Origin: Candidatus Poribacteria bacterium
GTDB taxonomy: Bacteria; Poribacteria; WGA-4E; GCA-2687025
Direction of reading: 5' to 3'
Assembly: GCA_027625215.1 (NCBI GenBank)
Contig: JAQBWJ010000235.1
Coordinates: 1 to 5,203, forward strand
Length of the DNA: 5,203 nucleotides
Positions 1 through 5,203 of the stretch are shown in pieces. A program made the position numbers and the translations under genes. The notes beneath the pieces were generated by a model, which worked only from the letters and a program-made list of their open reading frames with translations, ran no database searches and had not been told where the DNA came from. The first letter of the stretch is position 1, and every line of letters begins with the position of its first letter.

Positions 1-1
1 C

Positions 2-844
2 ACGCCCGAACAGATCGACCGCTTCCGAGAAGACGGCTTCCTCATCATCGACGGGTTTTTCACGCAGAGAGAAGCCTCCGCGCTGTTGGCGGAACTGACC
101 CGCATCATCGAAGAACGCCGCGCGTCGGGCTCCCTCCGCAACGTCGCCGTGCAGGAAGACGGCTCGGAGAACAACCACGACGGTGAACGCCTCAACCTGC
201 AAGTGATCCCGCTCAACGACAAGAGCCCGTTGTACAAGGCGTTGCCGTTCGCCCCGAAAGTCGCCGACACCGTCGCCCAACTGATCGGCGATTCCTACCG
301 CCTTCACCTCGATCAAGCGTTCTGGAAACCCGCGAAAAAGGGCATGGGAACGCACTGGCATCAGGACAACGCCTACTTCAAAATCGCCGACCCGCTCAAA
401 GGCACGGCGATGTGGGTGGCGATGCACGACGCGACTGTCGAGAACGGCACGCTCCATGTGATCCCCGGCAGCCACCGCGAACCGTACGAGCACTACCGCG
501 ACCCGTTCAGTGACCACCACATTCGTTGCGACCCGCCGGAGGAACGCGCCGTTCCGGTCGAACTGAAGGCGGGCGGCGTCATCTTCTTTTGTTACGGCGT
601 CGCCCACTGCACACTCGACAACAAGTCCGACGGCGACCGCGCCGGAATCGCGCTTCACTTCATTCACACCGACTGCGCTCAGGGCGATAGCTGGACGAAG
701 TACCCCGAACGCACCCCCATCGTGCGCGGACCCGACGCGAGCGGCGGTCTGAAGGAAAACGGCGTCAAGATCGAAGGCACTTGGGAGTTGCAGGTCGATG
801 CGGCGTTGGCTGGATCACACCCAATGAAGGCGAGACAAGCATGA
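2..844 (+). CDS. PhyH family Fe(II)/2-oxoglutarate dioxygenase, first of a tandem pair (5' end cut by window)
   Basis: The reading frame is open from base 2 and begins TPEQIDRFREDGFLIIDGFF. This is the usual opening of phytanoyl-CoA dioxygenase proteins, so the true start should lie only a few codons before the window; the TTG at 86 is internal. In-window length is 280 residues, near full size for the family. Family enzymes use Fe(II), O2 and 2-oxoglutarate to hydroxylate a small organic substrate in the cytoplasm. The iron ligands are visible: His (359-361) and Asp (365-367) in HWHQDNAYF, then the distal His (605-607) in GVAHCTLDNKSDGDR. The Arg at 638-640 should bind the 2-oxoglutarate carboxylate. 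A VIPGSH segment between them is typical of the fold. No signal peptide or membrane segment is seen in the available part. The stop overlaps the next gene's ATG by four bases, suggesting translational coupling. The substrate is unknown; ectoine-hydroxylase-like, secondary-metabolite or lipid roles are all possible. Family assignment is firm, function is not. Confidence 0.92.
   Translation, partial: TPEQIDRFREDGFLIIDGFFTQREASALLAELTRIIEERRASGSLRNVAVQEDGSENNHDGERLNLQVIPLNDKSPLYKALPFAPKVADTVAQLIGDSYRLHLDQAFWKPAKKGMGTHWHQDNAYFKIADPLKGTAMWVAMHDATVENGTLHVIPGSHREPYEHYRDPFSDHHIRCDPPEERAVPVELKAGGVIFFCYGVAHCTLDNKSDGDRAGIALHFIHTDCAQGDSWTKYPERTPIVRGPDASGGLKENGVKIEGTWELQVDAALAGSHPMKARQA
826..830 (+). promoter_or_regulatory. 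Ribosome binding site for the second PhyH gene
   Basis: GAAGG lies 10 bases before the ATG at 841, inside the last codons of the upstream gene. It supports the ATG at 841 rather than the upstream in-frame TTG at 781. Spacing is slightly long but acceptable, and coupling through the ATGA overlap would make a strong site unnecessary. Confidence 0.5.
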
Positions 845-1611
845 GACCGCTCGCGCAGCCCGGCGAACTCACCGAAACGGAACGGTTCTTGTTCGATGCG
901 TGGGGCTACCTGGTCGTTGAAAACGCGCTCTCTCAGGATGAAGTGTCCGCGTGCCTCGACGCGGCGGATCGCCTTCACGCGCCGAACCCGCCCGGACAGT
1001 GGCGACAGATCGGCAACTCGTTTGAAAAAGAACCCGCGATGGAATCGCTGATTGATCACTCGTCCGTCATTCAGAAGGCGCGGGCGTTGTTGGGGGATCG
1101 GTTCATCCTGCACAGCAGTTGGTGCACGATGGTCCCGGCGGGCTTCAAAGGCGGCGGATTTCATCAGGATGGTTCATCGGCGTACGACTTCCGCAAGTTG
1201 GCGACGCCCGTGCCGCTCGTCCAACTGCGCGTCGGCTACATCCTCACCGAGCAACCGACCCCCGGCTACGGCAATATGGTGATGATCCCCGGCACGCACA
1301 ATGCGTCCGTACCGCTCCCGCGCGGCGCGAACGTCGAAACGATGCCGATTGCCCATATCATCACGGGCAAACCCGGCGACGCGCTCCTGTTTCATCAAGC
1401 GGTCTATCACTGCGGCATGGCGAACAACCAAAACTACGACCGCCACATGATCCACATGGTATATGCGCCGCCTTGGTTGCGCCACTCCGACCGCATGAAC
1501 AACTCGCCGGAGTTCCTCGAACGCTTGACGCCGATGCGTCGCGCGCTCATGGGGATGTGGACGTACCCCGAAGAGTCGTTCCACATGCGACCGTTACCGT
1601 TCAAGGATTGA
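841..1611 (+). CDS. PhyH family Fe(II)/2-oxoglutarate dioxygenase, second of a tandem pair
   Basis: This 256-residue protein belongs to the phytanoyl-CoA dioxygenase family. The start is the ATG at 841, which shares the ATGA overlap with the upstream stop; residues encoded between the in-frame TTG at 781 and this ATG look like read-through of the neighbour, not family sequence. The N-terminus (FLFDAWGYLVVENALSQDEV, residues 17-36) is the typical helix-strand opening of the fold. Iron ligands are His108 and Asp110 in GGGFHQDGS and the distal His190 in VYHCGMANNQNYDR; Arg201 should hold 2-oxoglutarate. The segment MIPGTHN (148-154) sits where the first gene has VIPGSH. The C-terminal YAPPWLRHSDR...LTPMRRALMG stretch is seen in many bacterial PhyH paralogues. 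No secretion signal is visible. It is clearly diverged from its neighbour, so this is not a recent duplication. Substrate unknown; cotranslation suggests the two act in one pathway or complex, which is inference. Confidence 0.93.
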   Translation: MRPLAQPGELTETERFLFDAWGYLVVENALSQDEVSACLDAADRLHAPNPPGQWRQIGNSFEKEPAMESLIDHSSVIQKARALLGDRFILHSSWCTMVPAGFKGGGFHQDGSSAYDFRKLATPVPLVQLRVGYILTEQPTPGYGNMVMIPGTHNASVPLPRGANVETMPIAHIITGKPGDALLFHQAVYHCGMANNQNYDRHMIHMVYAPPWLRHSDRMNNSPEFLERLTPMRRALMGMWTYPEESFHMRPLPFKD

Positions 1612-1628
1612 AGCAGATAAAGCGTCCG

Positions 1629-1658
1629 AGCCTCTCTTCCTTCGACTGGAGAGAGGCT
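1629..1658. terminator. Hairpin between convergent genes, probable bidirectional terminator
   Basis: AGCCTCTCT (1629-1637) and AGAGAGGCT (1650-1658) are perfect 9-bp inverted repeats around a 12-base centre. A T:G and a C:G pair can extend the stem inward, leaving a short loop that contains TTCG. It lies 17 bases after the PhyH stop and 23 bases after the pyruvate kinase stop on the other strand, the expected place for a shared terminator. Neither side has a clean U-tract: the minus-strand side has only CTTTATC about 6 bases past the stem. It may therefore be a weak or Rho-assisted terminator, or simply a dispersed palindrome. Confidence 0.5.
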
Positions 1659-1664
1659 AGCGGG

Positions 1665-1685
1665 ATGAGGGTAATAGCCCCTCAT
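1665..1685. repeat. Short inverted repeat overlapping the pyruvate kinase stop
   Basis: ATGAGGG (1665-1671) and CCCTCAT (1679-1685) form a 7-bp perfect inverted repeat with a 7-base loop. Its right arm includes the pyruvate kinase stop codon (1682-1684). It may add to termination or protect the 3' end of either mRNA. It is short enough that chance cannot be excluded. Confidence 0.35.
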
Positions 1686-3106
1686 ATCATATCCGCCTTG
1701 ATCATATTCGTCGTTCCCTCCACATCGAGCGGTATCCCCGCGACGAAAATGACGTGATCCCCCGATTTGCCCAAGCCCGCTTTGGCGACGGCGACCTTCG
1801 CGTAGTCGATCATGTCGTCCGTGCTCTGCGGCGAGGGGATCGACAGCGGAACGATGCCCCAATGCAGTTGCAACTGCCTCAACACATGCTCGTTGGGACT
1901 CACGGCAACGATCGGCATCGGCGGACGATGCCGGGCGACCAGCGTTGCCGTCCTGCCCGTGCGCGTGCAACAAATGATGAAGTCGGCGTTCATGCTCGTC
2001 GCCAACTGACACGCCGCCAGACTGATCTGGCTTTCAATCACCCGCTCCGACTGCAACACGCGCCGAGCCATCTGCTCGCGGTACTGCGGATGACACGTCA
2101 CCGCGTTCGCAATCCGCTGCATGATCTCGACCGCCTCAACGGGATAGTGCCCCACCGCCGTCTCGCCCGACAGCATGATCGCGTCCGTGCCGTCGAGGAT
2201 CGCGTTGGCGATATCGGTCATCTCGGCGCGCGTCGGGCGCGGGTTCTCGATCATCGACTCAAGCATCTGCGTCGCCGTGATGACGGGGATGCCCGCCGTG
2301 TTCGCCATGCGGATGATGTCCTTCTGCGCCCAGGGGACTTCGTGCATCGGTATCTCGACGCCCAAATCTCCCCGCGCGACCATCACCCCGTCTGCGACCT
2401 TCAAAATACCGCCGAGATTGTCCAGCGCCGCCCGCTTCTCGATCTTCGCAATGACGGGCGTGTTGCTCCCCGAAGCAGCGATCAGTTGCTTCACCCCATA
2501 CAGGTCGTTTTCAGAACGCACGAATGACAACGCGACCCAATCGACCTCCATCTGCAACCCGAATTGAAGGTCTTTCATGTCCTTCGCGGTCAGCGCGGGC
2601 AGTCGCAACGGCTTGGTCGGAACGTTGATCCCCTTGTGTTCGCCGAGCTCCCCGCCGACCACCACTTCGCAAATGATATCCGTCGTCGTCACCTTCTCGA
2701 CGGTGAGCTCCATCGTGCCGTCGGCGAGCAACAAGCAGTCGCCCGGCTCCACATCCTCAATCAACCCCTTGTAGTTGATCGACGCTTCGGACACATTGCC
2801 CTCAACGTGTCGCGTCGTCAGGGTGAACCGAGCCCCTTCGACAAGTTGAATCGGAGCCTCGCGCAGCGTTCCCGTGCGGATTTTCGGTCCCGACAAGTCC
2901 TGCATGATCGCAATGTGCTGACCCGTCTCCTCCGCCACCTCGCGGATCGTCTTGACGCGCTGCGCGTGCTCGTCGTGCGTCCCGTGTGAAAAATTCAGTC
3001 GCACGACATCCATCCCCGCGTCCACCAACGCGCGGATGCGCTCTTTGGAATGCGTCGAAGGACCCAACGTACAGACGATCTTCGCCTTGTTCTCTTTGAC
3101 GTACAT
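1682..3106 (-). CDS. pyk: Pyruvate kinase
   Basis: This 474-residue protein is a complete pyruvate kinase, of normal bacterial length. It transfers phosphate from phosphoenolpyruvate to ADP, making pyruvate and ATP in the last step of glycolysis; the family works as a cytoplasmic tetramer. It opens with KAKIVCTLGPST (7-18) and VVRLNFSHG (34-42). The B-domain lid follows QDLSGPKIRTG (69-79). The active site shows catalytic Lys221 in VIAKIEK, metal ligands Glu223 and Asp247 (ARGDLGVE), and Thr279 in TATQMLESMI. The C-terminal domain carries TRTGRTA (381-387), at the position of the phosphate-binding loop used by allosteric sugar phosphates in related enzymes, and ends GTTNMIKADMI. Lys75 falls where potassium-independent family members have Lys. 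Ala226 departs from the usual acidic, Gln, His or Ser residue in the family signature. The ATG has AAGG 8 bases upstream. The gene begins 16 bases after the response regulator stop, so it is probably cotranscribed with the two-component genes. Confidence 0.97.
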   Translation of the reverse strand: MYVKENKAKIVCTLGPSTHSKERIRALVDAGMDVVRLNFSHGTHDEHAQRVKTIREVAEETGQHIAIMQDLSGPKIRTGTLREAPIQLVEGARFTLTTRHVEGNVSEASINYKGLIEDVEPGDCLLLADGTMELTVEKVTTTDIICEVVVGGELGEHKGINVPTKPLRLPALTAKDMKDLQFGLQMEVDWVALSFVRSENDLYGVKQLIAASGSNTPVIAKIEKRAALDNLGGILKVADGVMVARGDLGVEIPMHEVPWAQKDIIRMANTAGIPVITATQMLESMIENPRPTRAEMTDIANAILDGTDAIMLSGETAVGHYPVEAVEIMQRIANAVTCHPQYREQMARRVLQSERVIESQISLAACQLATSMNADFIICCTRTGRTATLVARHRPPMPIVAVSPNEHVLRQLQLHWGIVPLSIPSPQSTDDMIDYAKVAVAKAGLGKSGDHVIFVAGIPLDVEGTTNMIKADMI

Positions 3107-3114
3107 TTATCCCG

Positions 3115-3118
3115 CCTT
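3115..3118 (-). promoter_or_regulatory. Ribosome binding site of pyruvate kinase
   Basis: On the minus strand AAGG (followed by CGGG) lies 8 bases before the ATG at 3106-3104, in the 16-base gap after the response regulator stop. It fixes the start, which also matches the family's usual N-terminus. No separate promoter is evident in the gap. Confidence 0.6.
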
Positions 3119-3122
3119 GAAG

Positions 3123-4538
3123 TCACGCATGAATGCCGAGTTCCTCGATCCTCCGACGGAGCGTTGTCCGGCTGATCCCAAGCCATTGCGCCGCCTGCAC
3201 CTGATTTCCCCCGACGCGCTGCAACGCCCTCTCAATAATAATCTGATCCGTCCGATTACGCAGGTCGTAATAAACCTGTTCCGAGTCGATTTCATCCATC
3301 ATCGCATGAAGCACGTTTTCGAGCCGAGTTTCCGGCGAGTGGGTGATCGTCCTAGCCGTTGGACTCGGTGTGCGGATTTCCGGCGGCAGATGGTCCGCTT
3401 GAATCACATCGCCCCGCGCGAACACGGCGGCGCGTCGGATCGCGTTTTCGAGTTCCCGCACGTTGCCGGGCCACGCATAGCCGCCCAACGCCTTCATCGC
3501 CTCGTCCTCGACCATCCGCACGGGACGTTCCAACTCGCCGGAGACGCGCTCTAGAAAATGGTTGACGAGCAACGGAATGTCGTCGCGCCGTTCCCGCAGC
3601 GGAGGCAGGTTGATCGACACCACCTTCAGGCGATAGTAGAGGTCTTCGCGGAACTCCTCTTCGGCAACGGCGTCATCCAGTGAAATGTTCGTCGCCGCAA
3701 CGATTCGCGCTCTCACGGGCAAGGTCTTGGTTCCGCCGACGCGCTGAAACTCCCGCTCCTGCAACGCCCGCAGCAGTTTGACTTGAAGGGCGGGTGACGT
3801 GCTGCCGATCTCGTCCAGAAACAACGTCCCGTCCTGCGCCGCCTCGATCTTGCCGATGCTCTGGCGCACCGCGCTTGTGAACGCGCCTTTCTCGTGACCG
3901 AACAGTTCGCTTTCCAACAACGTCTCGCTCAATGCGCCGCAGTTCACCGCGACGAACGGGCGGTCGGCGTACGGGCTGTTCGCGTGAATCGCCCGCGCGA
4001 CGACCTCCTTCCCCGTCCCGCTCTCCCCCTCGATCAGCACGGTGACGCGGTTCATCGTCAACATCCCGATCAGTTTGTAAATCTCCTGCATCGCGGGGCT
4101 CTCGCCGATCAGGTCAACCTTCGACGGCTCGTCGGAAGGTGCGTCGCCCGCGTCATCTTCCACCCGCGCGTTCAGCGACTGCGCCTGTTCCACCCGTTGA
4201 AGCACCGCGCGCAGGCGTTGCAGGTCGAGCGGCTTGGTCAGATAGTCGTACGCCCCGCGCTGAATCGCGTCGATGGCGGTCTGCGCCGTGCCGTACGCCG
4301 TCATGATGATGACGTGCGCGTTCGGTTGCAGTTCCTGGATGCGTCGGATCGCGTCGAGTCCGCTCATGCCCGGCAGACGCACATCGCAGATGACGATGTC
4401 GGGCTGCTCGTCGCGCACGCGCAGAAGCCCGTCCTCCGCCGTATGCGCGACGACGGGACGATAGCCCGCGCCGTCCAAAAACTGCTCGAACGCCCACGTC
4501 GCGCGTTCTTCGTCGTCGATGACGAGCACCGTCTTCAA
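3123..4538 (-). CDS. NtrC-like sigma-54-dependent response regulator
   Basis: This 471-residue protein has the full NtrC-type layout. The receiver domain (about 1-118) opens MKTVLVIDDEE, with Asp8/Asp9, phosphoacceptor Asp52 (CDVRLPGMSG), Thr80 and Lys102. The AAA+ sigma-54 interaction domain (about 143-375) has Walker A GESGTGKE (171-178), a GAFTSA loop (218-223) in place of GAFTGA, Walker B GTLFLDEI (237-244), the FREDLYYRL segment (296-304) with arginine fingers, and WPGNVRELENA (356-366). After a hydrophilic linker (about 390-425) comes a Fis-type HTH, IIIERALQRVGGNQVQAAQW to about 469. Family members, once phosphorylated, oligomerise at upstream sites and use ATP to open sigma-54 promoters. 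I chose the TTG at 4538 because it gives the canonical receiver N-terminus, has GAAGGA 9 bases upstream, and overlaps the kinase stop as TTGA. A GTG at 4607 would add 23 residues with no family resemblance. The partner is the overlapping upstream kinase. Target genes are unknown, and no convincing -24/-12 site was seen in the window. Confidence 0.96.
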   Translation of the reverse strand: MKTVLVIDDEERATWAFEQFLDGAGYRPVVAHTAEDGLLRVRDEQPDIVICDVRLPGMSGLDAIRRIQELQPNAHVIIMTAYGTAQTAIDAIQRGAYDYLTKPLDLQRLRAVLQRVEQAQSLNARVEDDAGDAPSDEPSKVDLIGESPAMQEIYKLIGMLTMNRVTVLIEGESGTGKEVVARAIHANSPYADRPFVAVNCGALSETLLESELFGHEKGAFTSAVRQSIGKIEAAQDGTLFLDEIGSTSPALQVKLLRALQEREFQRVGGTKTLPVRARIVAATNISLDDAVAEEEFREDLYYRLKVVSINLPPLRERRDDIPLLVNHFLERVSGELERPVRMVEDEAMKALGGYAWPGNVRELENAIRRAAVFARGDVIQADHLPPEIRTPSPTARTITHSPETRLENVLHAMMDEIDSEQVYYDLRNRTDQIIIERALQRVGGNQVQAAQWLGISRTTLRRRIEELGIHA

Positions 4539-5203
4539 GGTTTCGATTCCTTCGCCGTTTCGTCCGTGTCTGATCTCGCCGTGTTGGGTCGACGCGGCAA
4601 CCGACACCGCACCGATGCCCCGCCGTCTTGCCGATTCCCCACCTCAATCGTCCCGCCGTGCCGTTCGATGATCCGCCGCGAAGTCGCCAACCCGAGTCCG
4701 CTCCCGCGCGTTTTGGTCGAAAAGAAGGGGCGAAACACGGCGTCCAGCGCTTCTTCCGAAAACCCGTGCCCTCGATCTTCCACCAGAATGAACGCCTCGT
4801 TCGCGCCGGCGGATAGGGTCACGTCGATCTTCCCGCCGTCCGGCTGCGCTTGAGAGGCGTTGAGCAACAGGTTCAGCAAGACGCGCTTCAGCCCGTCCCC
4901 GTCGGCGGGAACGGTCGCGCGCTCTTCGGGGTGAAACCGCACCTCAACACCCTGCCGCGACAGGTTCGGCGTCATCAGTTCGATCACTCCGTCGATCAGC
5001 GCGCCCAAATCGCACGGAACCAACTGCAACGCCGAAGGACGTGAAAAGTCGAGCATCTCTTCCACGATCTCGTTCAGTCGGTCGATCTCTTCCAGTGTGT
5101 TGTCGATGAACCGCGCCGTCTTCTCTTCCACCGTCTGCTCCGACGCCAACTGCATCATCATCTTGATCGACGACAGCGGATTGCGTATCTCGTGGGCGAA
5201 GGT
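4535..5203 (-). CDS. NtrB-like sensor histidine kinase, C-terminal catalytic part (5' end beyond window)
   Basis: The frame is open to the window edge, giving 222 residues. The first codons read TFAHEIRNPLSSIK, the H-box of a HisKA dimerisation domain, with the phosphoacceptor His at 5194-5192. The ATG at 5161 is therefore internal and the sensor portion lies outside the window. The second dimerisation helix ends IVEEMLDFSRP. The HATPase domain shows the N-box LLNLLLNASQA (Mg-binding Asn at 4861-4859), G1 VEDRGHGF, the F-box FRPFFSTK and G2 GSGLGLATSRRI, followed by HGGTIEV. All ATP-binding motifs are intact. A hydrophilic tail of about 17 residues follows. The kinase should autophosphorylate on the His in response to an unknown signal and pass phosphate to Asp52 of the overlapping response regulator. 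The H-box and N-box style resembles the NtrB/AtoS group. Whether it is membrane-bound or soluble cannot be judged here. Confidence 0.95.
   Translation of the reverse strand, partial: TFAHEIRNPLSSIKMMMQLASEQTVEEKTARFIDNTLEEIDRLNEIVEEMLDFSRPSALQLVPCDLGALIDGVIELMTPNLSRQGVEVRFHPEERATVPADGDGLKRVLLNLLLNASQAQPDGGKIDVTLSAGANEAFILVEDRGHGFSEEALDAVFRPFFSTKTRGSGLGLATSRRIIERHGGTIEVGNRQDGGASVRCRLPRRPNTARSDTDETAKESKP
4548..4553 (-). promoter_or_regulatory. Ribosome binding site supporting the TTG start of the response regulator
   Basis: On the minus strand GAAGGA lies 9 bases before the TTG at 4538-4536, within the last codons of the histidine kinase gene. It is the strongest Shine-Dalgarno match in the window and decides the start in favour of TTG over the upstream GTG at 4607. 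Confidence 0.65.

Noticed and set aside
86..88. TTG as the start of the first PhyH gene
   Set aside because: The 28 codons before it in the same frame encode the conserved PhyH N-terminus, so the gene starts upstream of the window.
351..375. TGGCA at 356 as half of a sigma-54 promoter
   Set aside because: There is no TTGC-type -12 element at the right spacing, and it encodes the iron-binding HQD motif of the first PhyH gene.
1119..1757. Plus-strand frame of 212 codons overlapping the second PhyH gene and running into the pyk 3' end
   Set aside because: It is an out-of-frame Arg/His-rich translation of the PhyH gene, with no ribosome binding site or conserved segment.
679..2012. Minus-strand open frames antisense to the PhyH genes and the end of pyk
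   Set aside because: They have shadow composition and no motifs, and the frame at 1434-2012 runs through the convergent intergenic hairpins and into pyk.
1754..2989. Several plus-strand open frames antisense to pyruvate kinase
   Set aside because: They are Arg/His-rich low-complexity translations with no family resemblance, over a complete conserved enzyme gene.
3894..4853. Plus-strand open frame of 319 codons antisense to the response regulator and kinase
   Set aside because: It is rich in Arg, His, Val and Gln with no recognisable domain and lies wholly over two genes with clear motifs; it is the usual antisense shadow of GC-rich coding DNA.
5159..5161. ATG as the start of the histidine kinase
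   Set aside because: The upstream codons in frame encode the H-box with the phosphoacceptor His, so this Met is internal.

Overview
The window is a gene-dense piece of a GC-rich (about 60 % by eye) bacterial chromosome. It holds five protein-coding genes in two convergent groups, two of them cut by the window edges. I see no RNA genes, insertion sequences, CRISPR arrays or origins. The only non-coding stretches are 70 bases between the converging groups (1612-1681) and 16 bases between two minus-strand genes (3107-3122).

Plus strand, 1-1611: two consecutive genes encode phytanoyl-CoA dioxygenase (PhyH) family non-heme iron/2-oxoglutarate oxygenases. The first lacks only its extreme N-terminus. 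The second starts at the ATG of an ATGA overlap with the first gene's stop. Both keep the HxD...H iron triad and the downstream arginine that binds 2-oxoglutarate, so both look catalytically competent. Their substrates cannot be read from the sequence.

Minus strand, 5203-1682, in transcription order: the C-terminal catalytic part of an NtrB-like sensor histidine kinase (its phosphoacceptor histidine lies just inside the window edge), then a full NtrC-like sigma-54-dependent response regulator (receiver, AAA+, Fis-type HTH), then a complete pyruvate kinase. Kinase and regulator overlap by four bases (TTGA), and pyruvate kinase starts 16 bases after the regulator stop. This suggests one transcript carrying a two-component system and a glycolytic enzyme. 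The signal and target promoters are unknown because the sensor domain and operon promoter lie outside the window.

The gap between the two groups holds a 9-bp perfect inverted repeat, probably a weak bidirectional terminator, and a second 7-bp inverted repeat that overlaps the pyruvate kinase stop codon.

Taxonomy: GC-rich codon use and tandem PhyH genes fit bacteria whose genomes are rich in PhyH paralogues (for example Planctomycetota, Armatimonadota, Hydrogenedentota or Poribacteria-like lineages). This is a weak inference with no marker gene behind it. I see no clear new system. The points most worth a second look are the pyruvate kinase behind a sigma-54 two-component pair, the GAFTSA variant in the regulator, and the coupled oxygenase pair.
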